Source: an uncultured Butyricicoccus sp. (lineage in GTDB: Bacteria; Bacillota; Clostridia; Oscillospirales; Butyricicoccaceae). Taken from it: a DNA stretch of 44,486 nt. The stretch's first letter is position 1. Every line of letters starts with the position of its first letter. The DNA is taken from assembly GCA_904420185.1 (NCBI GenBank), contig CAJFUJ010000043.1, positions 1 through 44,486 of the forward strand, written 5' to 3'. The notes beneath the pieces are model-generated. The model saw only the letters and a list, made by a program, of their open reading frames with translations. It made no database searches and was not told the origin of the DNA. Both the position numbers and the translations under genes were made by a program. This document shows, piece after piece, positions 8,355 to 16,364 of this stretch.

Positions 8355-8389
8355 CAGCCGCCTGACAGAGAAATCCTGTCGGGCGGCTG
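8355..8389 (+). terminator. Strong stem-loop after the hydrolase gene, no U tract
   Basis: CAGCCGCCTGACAG pairs with CTGTCGGGCGGCTG (one wobble) around a 7-base loop, immediately after the stop. No T run follows, so it may be a processing or stability element instead of an intrinsic terminator. Confidence 0.5.
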
Positions 8390-8523
8390 TCTGCATCCAA
8401 GGAAAAATCCTGCGCCCGCTTCACACAATGGTAACATTGCTGTGGTATACCTATACTGTACAACATCTCGCATATCCCGTTTTCAGCGCCTGAATGCGCT
8501 TTTCAAATAGAGGAGGAAAAAAC

Positions 8524-9408
8524 TTGATTGGTTCGAAGCGTTCTAAAATTGTACGTGGCAGCGCCTTTGCGGCTGGCCTGCTGGCTGCTGTGACCGTTTG
8601 GCAGAACGTCCGTGTCAAACTGACGCGCTACCACATTCGTTCGGTCAATTTGCCAAGCGCCTTTCACGGCTTTCGCATCGCCCTGCTCAGCGATATCCAC
8701 AGCCGCGATTTTGGCCAAAACCAGGAACAGCTCTTGCGCCGCATCCGCGCGGCCAAGCCCGACCTCATCTTGGTGGCAGGCGATTGGGTGGACGCCCGAC
8801 ACGGCACGCTGGAAACCTGTTTGCAGCAGGCCCGGCTGCTGCGGCAGATCGCGCCCGTATGCGGGGTCTATGGCAACCACGAGTTGCGGCGTATCCGTCA
8901 GACGGGGAAAGACCCCCTGCGCGCAGCATTTTCCCGCGCGGGCGTGCAAATGCTGCACACCTCGAGCACCCGCGTAGAAAAGGACGGTATGTACATCAAT
9001 CTGCTGGGCATCGAGGACCCGGCCGAGCTGCCCGAAAAGCCCACCCGCCAGCAGATGACCCAGGCGGTGGATGAAATGCTTTCCCGCGTCACACACGGCA
9101 TCCAGCCCGACGATTTCACCATCCTCATCGCCCACCGCCCGGAATTTCTGCGCATCTATGCCCGCTACCCCATTGACCTTGTGGTGGCCGGCCACGCCCA
9201 TGGCGGACAGGTGCGTCTACCTGGCGTCGGCGGTTTATTCGCACCCGGCCAGGGGCTGTTCCCCAAGTTTACGGGCGGCTGCTACCGGGAAAACCGCACC
9301 GAAATGATCGTCAGCCGCGGGCTGGGCGGGTATGCTCCGGTGCGGGTGTTCAATATGCCCGAGCTGGTCGTGATCACCCTGCGCGCCGAGGGGATGGAGC
9401 GAAAATAA
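8524..9408 (+). CDS. Membrane-anchored metallophosphoesterase (YkuE/YaeI-like)
   Basis: A 294-residue calcineurin-like phosphoesterase. TTG 8524 is taken as start: AGAGGAGG lies eight bases upstream, while the upstream in-frame ATG 8494 overlaps the ribosome binding site. An N-terminal membrane segment (GSAFAAGLLAAVTVWQNV) anchors the catalytic domain. Metal-binding motifs occur in family order: ALLSDIHSRD, VAGDWVDARH, GVYGNHELR and GHAHGGQVRLPG. Homologues hydrolyse phosphodiester or pyrophosphate bonds in lipid or cell-wall precursors, or act as general phosphodiesterases. A weak extended -10 (TGGTATACC, ending 8451) may serve it. Confidence 0.85.
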   Translation: MIGSKRSKIVRGSAFAAGLLAAVTVWQNVRVKLTRYHIRSVNLPSAFHGFRIALLSDIHSRDFGQNQEQLLRRIRAAKPDLILVAGDWVDARHGTLETCLQQARLLRQIAPVCGVYGNHELRRIRQTGKDPLRAAFSRAGVQMLHTSSTRVEKDGMYINLLGIEDPAELPEKPTRQQMTQAVDEMLSRVTHGIQPDDFTILIAHRPEFLRIYARYPIDLVVAGHAHGGQVRLPGVGGLFAPGQGLFPKFTGGCYRENRTEMIVSRGLGGYAPVRVFNMPELVVITLRAEGMERK

Positions 9409-9421
9409 AGCCCGGAAAACA

Positions 9422-9451
9422 CAAAAGCCGTCCAGATTTGGACGGCTTTTG
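9422..9451 (+). terminator. Terminator of the metallophosphoesterase gene
   Basis: CAAAAGCCGTCC and GGACGGCTTTTG, a perfect 12-bp stem with a 6-base loop. The AT-rich stretch between here and 9628 holds no gene I can support. Confidence 0.85.
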
Positions 9452-9627
9452 CGCAAGAAATAAAGAGATAGAGAAAGAACGAATCCGTAAGAAGTATTCT
9501 TTATTGGATGTTTTTATTATAAGCAGTTTTTCGGGAAATGGCTACTTGATTCTTGCGCGAATTGTCAGCCCTTGTCCGCGAAATTTCCGAAAAATCTTCG
9601 AAACACTTGTTATATCTTGTGCGTCCG

Positions 9628-9660
9628 CAAAAAAACCAGGCATAACTGCCTGGTTTTTTG
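9628..9660 (-). terminator. Terminator of the polysaccharide deacetylase gene
   Basis: AAAAAACCAGGCA/TGCCTGGTTTTTT with a 4-base loop, 25 bases beyond the minus-strand stop codon. Confidence 0.85.
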
Positions 9661-9684
9661 ATCAGATCGGTGCGCGCTTCCCGC

Positions 9685-10629
9685 TCAAGTGTAATCGAAC
9701 GTAACCGGCCGGACGGTGGGCGTGAGCCGGTCGCTGTAATAGCCCAAGCCGGTCAGCTCGTCCAAAATGCCGGGCAGGGCTTCCACGGTGGATGCCTTAT
9801 CCGCAACGTCGTGCAGCAGGACAATGGGGTGGCTGGTCTGGGTGACGCCCTGGGTAACCGTCTGCTGGATGGTGGCTGCCAGCGCGCCCGCATCGGCATC
9901 GCCGCCGGAAACATTCCAGTCATAGTAGACAAACCCACGGCGCAGCATCTCCGCGATGACTTGCGGATAGATGGCACGGTTGTAGGCATTGATCGATCCC
10001 CCTGGGAAACGGAACATGGTGGGATACACACCGCACGCCTCGTAAACCGCCTGATAGGCCGCATGGAAATCCTCCAAAAAGGCTTCCACCGAAGCATACG
10101 TCTGGGCGTAATCGTGGGAATAGCCGTGAATGCCCAAAGCGTGCCCCTCGTTTACAATGCGCTGCAAAAGTGCCTCGTTGCCTGCGATATTTTTGCCGGT
10201 GACAAAAAAGGTGGCCTTTTGCCCGCGCGCGGCCAGAGCATCCAAAATCGCCGCTGTGTTGGCCGAAGGGCCGTCGTCAAAGGTCAGGTAGACTGCTTTT
10301 TCGACGTCCGTGGCAAATTCGCCCGTATGATCCACCCGCATTTCGGGGTAGAGGGTCTGATAGTCCAGGGGCTGCGATTGCGCCGCGTCTGCGCCGCCTG
10401 CATCTGTACCGCCGGACGTTTGCAGTGACGCCACCTGCTGTTGCAGCTGGGACACCTGCGCATACGCCTCCTGTAGCCGCTGGGACTGCACAATCAGCGC
10501 CACACAGACCGTCACGACCGCCAGCACGACAACCGCTTTCAGGATGGCTCTAGGATTTCTGCGCCGCCGGTAGCCGCCATAACCGCCGTAGCCGCCATAG
10601 GACCTGCGCCGTCCGCGATAACGTGCCAA
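9685..10629 (-). CDS. Membrane-anchored polysaccharide deacetylase (NodB domain)
   Basis: A 314-residue protein. The N-terminus is cytoplasmic and very basic with a Tyr-Gly repeat (RRRSYGGYGGYGGYRRRR), followed by one membrane helix (ILKAVVVLAVVTVCVALIV) and a short coiled coil (SQRLQEAYAQVSQLQQQVAS). The NodB domain carries motif 1 YLTFDDGPSANT, motif 2 GIHGYSHDY, motif 3 FRFPGGSINAYN, motif 4 YYDWNVSGGDAD and motif 5 IVLLHDVADK. Relatives remove N-acetyl groups from peptidoglycan or chitin-like polymers outside the cell, often conferring lysozyme resistance. Start is TTG 10629 with GGAGTGA seven bases upstream; no ATG is available nearby. Confidence 0.85.
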   Translation of the reverse strand: MARYRGRRRSYGGYGGYGGYRRRRNPRAILKAVVVLAVVTVCVALIVQSQRLQEAYAQVSQLQQQVASLQTSGGTDAGGADAAQSQPLDYQTLYPEMRVDHTGEFATDVEKAVYLTFDDGPSANTAAILDALAARGQKATFFVTGKNIAGNEALLQRIVNEGHALGIHGYSHDYAQTYASVEAFLEDFHAAYQAVYEACGVYPTMFRFPGGSINAYNRAIYPQVIAEMLRRGFVYYDWNVSGGDADAGALAATIQQTVTQGVTQTSHPIVLLHDVADKASTVEALPGILDELTGLGYYSDRLTPTVRPVTFDYT

Positions 10630-10723
10630 CTCCGTCTCACTCCATTTCTACCAAGATTGCTTCAAATTTCACCTATCCATCTGGGTACCCTTTTATTATA
10701 CCCGATTTCTCCAAAGACGCAAC

Positions 10724-10753
10724 AAAAAAACACGCTGGACTGCTTCCAGCGCG
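10724..10753 (-). terminator. Orphan intrinsic terminator
   Basis: On the minus strand CGCTGGA, loop, TCCAGCG is followed by TGTTTTTTT. Confidence 0.7.
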
Positions 10754-10955
10754 CGTAAAAAGATGCCCAGCGGGACGCCACCGAAGAAATAAACGATGAC
10801 AACATGTGGAATGTGGAGAAACGGTGGGGCGATCCTCCCCGGCGCGTCCCGTCGGCGTGGGATATGATAATTCTGCCGGGTACGTGATGGCGGCTGTACG
10901 TCGACAGAACAGCGCGGCAATCCGAACTTACACGCACTGTATTTTTAATTTAGGC
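10725..10955 (-). ncRNA. Candidate minus-strand transcript (small RNA or decayed gene) with its own terminator
   Basis: The 440-base gap between the deacetylase start and the ABC operon holds no recognisable gene. Within it, the minus strand has a complete intrinsic terminator (10724-10753), which must end a transcript starting to its right. CGGGACGC and GCGTCCCG about 85 bases apart could close a long stem. Two overlapping short reading frames exist on this strand, but the terminator lies inside them, which argues against coding. No known RNA family is recognised. Confidence 0.25.
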
Positions 10956-11010
10956 CGCAAAGCTGAAATTAATCTGAAAAAACCATCCTCTTCTCTGCAA
11001 AGAGCGGGAG

Positions 11011-11045
11011 AAAAGCCCGAACGCCCTCCAAAAAGAGGGCGTTCG
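11011..11045 (-). terminator. Terminator of the GntR-ABC operon
   Basis: A perfect 11-bp stem CGAACGCCCTC/GAGGGCGTTCG with a 6-base loop, then GGCTTTTC on the minus strand, just after the permease stop. Confidence 0.75.
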
Positions 11046-11067
11046 AACCGTTTTCCAATTTATTCTG

Positions 11068-13299
11068 TCATGTCAGGGCCGATGTGCGGGCCGACTGGCA
11101 CAGTTCGACAGGGAACTGTCCCTCCGGATAGTACAGCATAACCGAGTAGTTGTTTTGGAACACTGCTTCCACACTGTACACGCCATCGCTGATCAACCGG
11201 CGGCTGATGTCACAGCTCTGGGCTGCGGGTTCAATCACTGCGTTTTGCAGCAGTGCCTGCATCATTGCCGGGTCGGTGACCGTCACAGAACCCGACTCAA
11301 CCTCATCCGCATCATACGACGCGGTTTCGGTGGCAGATGCCTGCTCGGATTGGTCCAGCGGGCTGCCGTCGGCGTGGTAGACACCCCCGCTCACCGGCGG
11401 CGCATCCACCCAGGACACCGTGATGCCACGCAGGTCGTCCACGGTCAGCTCTTGCGGCACGACGTTGCCGTACTGCTCGAGCAAGGCTAGGGTGCGGGTA
11501 TAGGTCGCATAGACTGGAATGAACTGCACAATCTCTTCGAGGGTTTGGCCATCCCACTGATCCACATAGTCAAAGCGCGCGTCAATGCGCAGCACAGGGG
11601 TGCTGTTCGCCGCCACCTGGGGCGTCAGCGACACGCTCTCCTCTTGCAGGGTGCGGATGATCTCACTGGCCTGCGCCGCGTCGGAAACCACCGCCGAAGT
11701 CGTGTCCGAAGGTGCGGCGTTGGTGCGCACCGACAGCCGTAAGGTCTGCTGGGTCAGCTCCTGATCCAGATTGACCTGATAGGCCGTCCCCTCCTGCCGG
11801 ATATACTCCTCGCTGAAGCGCACTTCATCGAGCAGCGCAGGGATGGTGTCCGCCCCCACATAGGTGTACGAGCGTGACGCATAGGTGCCATTTGACAGGC
11901 GGTATTGCACATTGAACCAGCCGGTTTCGTCCTCCGGGCCAGCCTGCTGTGGCGTGCCTGCCTTTTGCTGCTCGACGCATTCCTGCGCGATTGAGTAGAG
12001 CGTATGGACCACCACCGGGTCGGTTAGCCCGCCTTTTTCCAAGCCACTGCCGCAGCCGGTGCCGTTATAGAAGTACGTGTCAGCGTATCCATACTCGTCC
12101 ACCACCTGCCACGGGTAGGTGCCGCTAAACCCAATCGCCTCGATACTGTCCTCGTCTGGAAGCCATTCGTCATATCCCAAGACGTCCCGCTGGATGCCAA
12201 ATACAATCGCGACCGCCGCCACAGCCAACACGATCATGGTTTTCCAGTGCGCAAACGCTGCACGCAAGTCAAAGTGATAGATGATCTCGATGAACAGGTG
12301 GCCGAGCACTGTGCCGGCCAGCAGGCCGAACCAGATCCAGAACTCGCCGCCAATGCCCAAAAAGACCGAGCCAAACAGCAGGGCAATCACCAGCACCATA
12401 TACCACTTAAGCGGGGGCTTGAATCCCTCGAAAGCGATCGCCACCCCGGCCCGCTCGCTTTTGCGGATGCGGAACAGCACCAGCGCCAGCGCGGTCAGCG
12501 CCAGCCACAGTACGGCCAGCACCAGCATCTGCGGCACAATGGGGTAGTTAAACGAAGTGTAATTGCCGGAAAAGCCCGACGTCCCAGTGAAGAAATACAG
12601 GATCACCGGCGAACCGTTTTCGAGCAGCCAGTTCAGCACAAAGCTGTCCGACCAGGTGTCGAAGTATTGGATGCACAGCACCTCCAAGACCAGCGACAAA
12701 ACCGGCAGCGAAAACAAAATCCAGGCGTCCAGCGCAGCCGCCAAAATGGTGTTGCCCGTCAGGATGGTGGCCAGCACCGAAATGGTATACAGCAGCAAAA
12801 AGAATACCAAATTGACCAGCAGGGTCTTGCAGACCATACCTGCACTGAGCAGGCCGCCCACGCCCAGCGCGCCCGCCATCACCAGGCTCAGCGCGTACAT
12901 CACCAGGTAGGCCGGCACAACGGTGAGGATGCCGGTCAGGTAGTTGTTGACAAACAGCGCGGTGCGGCTAGCCGGCAGCGCATGGTAAAAATCCACCCGC
13001 CGGCGGCTGTGCAGATAGCTGAACAGCGCCACGCCGCACAGCACCGCCATGATGCACATGCCCAGCTTGACCGCCGGGTTGACGTAGCTCAGCAGCGAAT
13101 AGGCGTTGTTTTGCGCCGTTTCCAACAGATCCTGCCGCACGGCAAAGCCGCCGCCGTCGCTAAGTCCCTGCACCACAATGGCCAGGGGCAGTGGCAGGCA
13201 GAAGAAAAAGCCGATAAACGACAAAATGATCGCCCAAAGGTTGCGTTTGATCGTCTCGCGCAGCAATCGTCCGTTAAAGAAGGAGCGATTTGATGTCAT
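11068..13299 (-). CDS. ABC-2 type transporter permease (Ytr-like, large)
   Basis: A 743-residue membrane protein. The first half has about ten hydrophobic segments (e.g. LWAIILSFIGFFFCLPLPLA; LGMCIMAVLCGVALFSYLHS) and SRRRVDFYHALPASR, typical of ABC-2 permeases paired with YtrB-like ATPases. The C-terminal half from about residue 390 is a large extracytoplasmic domain. I recognise it as the type annotated DUF6449 only by general layout. Start is ATG 13299 with GGAGGTGG upstream; the gene overlaps the 3' end of the ATPase gene by 26 bases, implying translational coupling. In relatives such operons respond to cell-wall-active compounds; the substrate is unknown. Confidence 0.8.
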   Translation of the reverse strand: MTSNRSFFNGRLLRETIKRNLWAIILSFIGFFFCLPLPLAIVVQGLSDGGGFAVRQDLLETAQNNAYSLLSYVNPAVKLGMCIMAVLCGVALFSYLHSRRRVDFYHALPASRTALFVNNYLTGILTVVPAYLVMYALSLVMAGALGVGGLLSAGMVCKTLLVNLVFFLLLYTISVLATILTGNTILAAALDAWILFSLPVLSLVLEVLCIQYFDTWSDSFVLNWLLENGSPVILYFFTGTSGFSGNYTSFNYPIVPQMLVLAVLWLALTALALVLFRIRKSERAGVAIAFEGFKPPLKWYMVLVIALLFGSVFLGIGGEFWIWFGLLAGTVLGHLFIEIIYHFDLRAAFAHWKTMIVLAVAAVAIVFGIQRDVLGYDEWLPDEDSIEAIGFSGTYPWQVVDEYGYADTYFYNGTGCGSGLEKGGLTDPVVVHTLYSIAQECVEQQKAGTPQQAGPEDETGWFNVQYRLSNGTYASRSYTYVGADTIPALLDEVRFSEEYIRQEGTAYQVNLDQELTQQTLRLSVRTNAAPSDTTSAVVSDAAQASEIIRTLQEESVSLTPQVAANSTPVLRIDARFDYVDQWDGQTLEEIVQFIPVYATYTRTLALLEQYGNVVPQELTVDDLRGITVSWVDAPPVSGGVYHADGSPLDQSEQASATETASYDADEVESGSVTVTDPAMMQALLQNAVIEPAAQSCDISRRLISDGVYSVEAVFQNNYSVMLYYPEGQFPVELCQSARTSALT

Positions 13300-14173
13300 A
13301 TCCGACCACCTCCGTTTCACTGATGAAGATTTCCTCGAGCGTCAGGGGCAGCAGCTCAAAGAACACCGGCGCAGCCGCTTGGACCTGCCCTTGCACATCG
13401 GCGCGGTCACCGCGCACGGTGTAGGTGTAGAGCGACCCACGGCGGTCCTTGTGCAACACCTGCATGCCGTCAAACAGGTTTTGCGGCGGTTCGCCGTCCC
13501 AAATGACCTGCAATTTGTGGATGCCCAGCTTCATATCGTCCAGGTCGCGGGAAAACAGGATGCCGCCCCGGTGCAGCAGGCCGATATGGTCGCAGATGTC
13601 CTCGAGTTCGCGCAGGTTGTGGCTGGCGATGACCGGCGTCATGCCGCGCTCGGCCACATCCTCAGCGAACAGGCTCTTGACCGCCTGGCGGACCACCGGG
13701 TCCAGCCCGTCGAAGGTCTCATCGCAAAACAGGTAATCGGCCCCAGCGCACACGCCCAAAATCACCGACACCTGCTTTTTCATGCCCTTGGAAAAGGTGC
13801 GGATCTTGCGCCGTTCATCCAGATCAAAAGCCTTCATCAGCCGCTTATAGCGGTCCACATCAAACTTTGGGTAAAGCGTGCAGTAATACTGCCGCATTTC
13901 AGCCGGCGTGACGCCGGAAAAGAAAAACTGCTCATCCGAAATATAAAAGCAGCGCTGCTTGAGCTCCAAATTTTCAAAGATATCTTGCTCATCGATGGTG
14001 GTCCGTCCGATATCCGGCTTCAAGATGCCGGCGAGCATCCGCAGAAAGGTGGACTTGCCCGCGCCGTTGGAGCCGATGAGCCCAAACACCGAGCCGTCCT
14101 GTATCTCTGCATTCACATGATCCACCGCGATCAGCTTGTCAAACCGCTTGGTCGCGTCGGTTGCACAAATCAT
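13274..14173 (-). CDS. ABC transporter ATP-binding protein (YtrB-like)
   Basis: A 299-residue nucleotide-binding subunit: Walker A GSNGAGKST at 34-42, signature FSKGMKKQVS, Walker B YLFCDETFDGLD and the switch His in PVIASHNLRELEDI. The Q-loop region, YISDEQFFFSG, is the form seen in YtrB-type proteins. The ATG overlaps the stop of the preceding GntR gene (ATGA), so the two are translationally coupled, and GGGGAGGAGG inside the GntR gene is the ribosome binding site. It energises the permease encoded next. Confidence 0.92.
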   Translation of the reverse strand: MICATDATKRFDKLIAVDHVNAEIQDGSVFGLIGSNGAGKSTFLRMLAGILKPDIGRTTIDEQDIFENLELKQRCFYISDEQFFFSGVTPAEMRQYYCTLYPKFDVDRYKRLMKAFDLDERRKIRTFSKGMKKQVSVILGVCAGADYLFCDETFDGLDPVVRQAVKSLFAEDVAERGMTPVIASHNLRELEDICDHIGLLHRGGILFSRDLDDMKLGIHKLQVIWDGEPPQNLFDGMQVLHKDRRGSLYTYTVRGDRADVQGQVQAAAPVFFELLPLTLEEIFISETEVVGYDIKSLLL

Positions 14174-14538
14174 TTGCGTTCCTCCTCCCCTTTGAGCCAT
14201 CCGGCCAGCATGGCGTCGTCTGCACCCAGCTCACGCGCCGCCTTGACCAAGGCTGTGACCTGTTGGGCAATGTCCTCCAGCCGCCGTTTTCGCAGCTCGC
14301 CGCAGTTGCTTGCGACAAAGTTTCCTCGTCCTTTCACAGAATAGACCACCCCTCGGTTTTCCAGCTCGGCATATGCCCGCTGGATTGTGTTTGGATTGAT
14401 GGACAGCTCCATTGCCAGCTGCCGCACGCTCGGCAATTGTTCGTCGGGCTGCAACACACCATGCATGGCCATCTCTTCGACCCCATCCGCCACCTGCTCA
14501 TAGATGGGCCGTGCGTCCCGGAAATCTATGCGGAGCAT
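14170..14538 (-). CDS. GntR-family repressor, YtrA subfamily
   Basis: A 122-residue short GntR regulator. Winged helix residues 1-75 include ARPIYEQVADGVEEMAMHGV, LPSVRQLAMELSINPNTIQRAY and GVVYSVKGRGNFV. The small C-terminal helical domain, without a ligand-binding fold, is characteristic of YtrA proteins. First gene of a GntR-ATPase-permease operon; YtrA homologues repress their own operon until antibiotics or envelope stress relieve it. AAAGGAGG precedes ATG 14538. The inverted repeat over the transcription start at 14570-14588 is the probable operator. Confidence 0.9.
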   Translation of the reverse strand: MLRIDFRDARPIYEQVADGVEEMAMHGVLQPDEQLPSVRQLAMELSINPNTIQRAYAELENRGVVYSVKGRGNFVASNCGELRKRRLEDIAQQVTALVKAARELGADDAMLAGWLKGEEERK

Positions 14539-14569
14539 TGCGCGCCTCCTTTCTCCATGTGTATTATCT

Positions 14570-14621
14570 GTACTAGCTTAACTAGTACACTTAGGATATA
14601 CCATCCTCCCATGTTTGTCAA
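14570..14621 (-). promoter_or_regulatory. Promoter and operator of the GntR-ABC operon
   Basis: Minus strand: TTGACA (14621-14616), 17 bp, TATCCT (14598-14593). Just downstream, over the expected start point, lies the inverted repeat GTACTAG-N5-CTAGTAC (14570-14588), ideally placed for repression by a dimeric GntR protein. Confidence 0.75.
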
Positions 14622-14650
14622 GGCCTATTTTTCAAAGGCTGCGGCGCCCG

Positions 14651-15331
14651 CTATTTTTGCGCCGCCGGTAGCTGCCAATCGATCGGAGTTTGGCCGTTTG
14701 CCTGCAAAAAGGCATTACACTTGGAAAAGTGGCGGCAGCCAAAAAAGCCGCTGGACGCCGACAACGGCGAGGGATGGACGGCTTCTAGGATCAAATGGTG
14801 CGGGTTGGTGATGAACTGCTTTTTGGAGCGCGCATAGCTACCCCACAGCAAAAAGACCACCGGGCTCTGCTTCTGGTTGACCAGACGAATGATGTGGTCG
14901 GTAAACGGAATCCAGCCGATGTTGCGGTGGCTGCCCGCCTGGCCGCGCCGGACAGTCAGCGTGCTGTTGAGCAGCAGCACACCCTGCTCGGCCCATTTGA
15001 CCAAACAGCCGCTGCGCGGGGGCGCACAGCCCAGGTCGTTCTCCAATTCGTAAAAGATATTTTTAAGCGAAGGAGGCGGCTCCACCCCTTCGCGCACCGA
15101 AAAGCACAGGCCATGCGCCTGTCCCGGGCCGTGATAGGGATCCTGGCCGAGCAGCACCGCTTTAACGCTGTGATAGGGCGTATAGCGTAGCGCGTTGAAA
15201 ATATCCTCCATAGGTGGATAGATGGTCTGTTCGGCGTATTCCTTTTTGAGCCAGTAGCGGATGCGCTTGTAGGCATCGCTCTGAAAGGCGTCTGCAAGGA
15301 GTTCGTCCCAGTCGTTTCCAATGTGTACCAT
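14651..15331 (-). CDS. ung: Uracil-DNA glycosylase, family 1
   Basis: A 226-residue UDG that removes uracil from DNA as the first step of base-excision repair. The catalytic water-activating loop GQDPYHGPGQAHGL is at 62-75 (Asp64), the uracil-binding segment LLLNSTLTVR follows, and the DNA-intercalation loop HPSPLSAS with the conserved His is near the C-terminus. Length and motifs are standard. Start is ATG 15331 behind GGAGG; the TTG four codons upstream overlaps that site. GGCGGCGC/GCGCCGC at the 3' end may form a weak terminator. Confidence 0.95.
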   Translation of the reverse strand: MVHIGNDWDELLADAFQSDAYKRIRYWLKKEYAEQTIYPPMEDIFNALRYTPYHSVKAVLLGQDPYHGPGQAHGLCFSVREGVEPPPSLKNIFYELENDLGCAPPRSGCLVKWAEQGVLLLNSTLTVRRGQAGSHRNIGWIPFTDHIIRLVNQKQSPVVFLLWGSYARSKKQFITNPHHLILEAVHPSPLSASSGFFGCRHFSKCNAFLQANGQTPIDWQLPAAQK

Positions 15332-15380
15332 AGTAGCCTCCAAAATGTTTGTCTGCCCCTAGCATAGCACGGTCACAGCC

Positions 15381-15420
15381 AAAAAACAAGCGCGCCGCAG
15401 CTGCTCGGGCTACGGCGCAC
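15381..15420 (-). terminator. Terminator of the RNHCP gene
   Basis: On the minus strand GCGCCGTAGC, loop, GCTGCGGCGC, then TTGTTTTTT. Confidence 0.7.
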
Positions 15421-15441
15421 CACCAAACGCGGTTCTTTTCT

Positions 15442-15870
15442 TTAGGGCTGCAAGCTGCCGCTTCCGCCCATCTGCCGGGTCATCTCCTCAATCCGGTCGA
15501 GCGGGAAGGGCGGCAGGCACAGCGGCTTCATGGCAATCGACATCAGCTTCATCGGGTTGTCATCGGCCGCCACGCGGTTGGAGTGCAGCGCGCCACACCG
15601 GCGGCAGCGGTGGATGACCGCCCATTCCTGCTTGCCTCGCACCCATACGGCGACCGGCTCCATCACACCGCCGCAGTCGGCCGCGCGGTCTCCGGGCTCA
15701 TCGTCCAGATGCAGGCTGGACAGGCAGTTTGGGCAGTGGTTGCGGTGCATGCTCCCCGCGCCCGCGGAAACCACCGGCCAGCCGCACACTTTGCAGGTAA
15801 AGCTGTCGGCGCAGGCGTGGGTTTTGTAATAGCCTTTTTCCAGGCGTTTACGTTTGTTTTCTCGTGTCAT
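15442..15870 (-). CDS. RNHCP domain protein
   Basis: A 142-residue small metal-site protein. The hallmark RNHCPNCLSSLH sits near residue 44, preceded by FTCKVCGWPV and followed by HRCRRCGALHSNRVAADDN, giving three Cys pairs likely to bind zinc. The family (PF12647) is named for its Arg-Asn-His-Cys-Pro motif and has no established function. ATG 15870 is chosen because AGGATGAGGAA lies upstream; an in-frame ATG at 15894 lacks a ribosome binding site. Single gene with its own terminator. Confidence 0.85.
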   Translation of the reverse strand: MTRENKRKRLEKGYYKTHACADSFTCKVCGWPVVSAGAGSMHRNHCPNCLSSLHLDDEPGDRAADCGGVMEPVAVWVRGKQEWAVIHRCRRCGALHSNRVAADDNPMKLMSIAMKPLCLPPFPLDRIEEMTRQMGGSGSLQP

Positions 15871-15946
15871 AGCAATCGATTCCTCATCCTTCATTTTTAT
15901 TGCATTGCGTGGCCCTTTGGGGCCCTTGTAAAAAATCAGGACAATG

Positions 15947-15980
15947 AAAAGCGGGCCGCCCGGAAAAATGGACGGCCCGC
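15947..15980 (-). terminator. Terminator of the small orphan transcription unit
   Basis: GCGGGCCG and CGGCCCGC close a 14-base loop; on the minus strand CTTTTC follows. It separates the small unit from the RNHCP gene. Confidence 0.65.
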
Positions 15981-15984
15981 AGCC

Positions 15985-16125
15985 TTATTTTGCAGAAAAG
16001 AGTGCCGCCTTGCCGCGCACGAATGCCCGGCAGGGCGCCATGTCCACCCGCCGCACAAATTTTGCGGCCGCATGGCTGTCGATCTCTTCCATCCGCAAAA
16101 CTGGGTACAGCAAAGCCGCCCTCAT
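15985..16125 (-). CDS. Possible 46-residue small protein
   Basis: Between a good minus-strand promoter (16234-16206) and a terminator (15980-15947) lies an open frame starting MRAALLYPVLRMEEIDSH and ending ALFSAK. It is basic, with no membrane segment and no family I recognise. The nearest Shine-Dalgarno (AGGAGAAGG) is about 19 bases upstream. The ATG lies in the 3' arm of the hairpin CCTCATC-CGGAA-GATGAGG. Upstream is a possible five-codon leader (MSEIR) with GGGAGGGAAG in front. The unit might equally be a small RNA; coding is unproven. Confidence 0.35.
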   Translation of the reverse strand: MRAALLYPVLRMEEIDSHAAAKFVRRVDMAPCRAFVRGKAALFSAK

Positions 16126-16205
16126 CTTCCGGATGAGGACCCTTCTCCTGCCCTGCTTTAGCGGATTTCCGACATCAACTTCCCTCCCTTGTATTTCTGC
16201 CTATC

Positions 16206-16234
16206 AATATAGCACATTCCGCGCCCATTGGCAA
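16206..16234 (-). promoter_or_regulatory. Promoter of the small orphan unit
   Basis: Minus strand TTGCCA (16234-16229), exactly 17 bp, TATATT (16211-16206) preceded by GTGC. Confidence 0.65.
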
Positions 16235-16294
16235 GCTTTTTTGGTCCTGGCGAATTTTTATGCATTTTGCATCAAACAAAATTCGCCTAGATCA

Positions 16295-16323
16295 TTGTAA
16301 ATGCGCGCAAAATTCATTACAAT
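16295..16323 (+). promoter_or_regulatory. Promoter of the DUF1846 gene
   Basis: TTGTAA (16295-16300), 17 bp, TACAAT (16318-16323), 42 bases before the start codon; divergent from the small-unit promoter. Confidence 0.65.
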
Positions 16324-16364
16324 ATTTGATGAGTATGGATTGTTTTCGTATAGGGGGAAAGCAT

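Noticed and set aside
10662-10937. Two overlapping minus-strand frames of 74-91 codons
   Set aside because: An intrinsic terminator lies inside them and no ribosome binding site fits; kept only as a candidate RNA.
12247-13293. Long plus-strand frame of 348 codons
   Set aside because: It is antisense to the ABC permease gene and its translation is low-complexity (Gln/His/Arg-rich), a shadow of GC-rich coding sequence.
13106-14344. 412-codon plus-strand frame
   Set aside because: Antisense to the permease, ATPase and GntR genes, all of which have family motifs.
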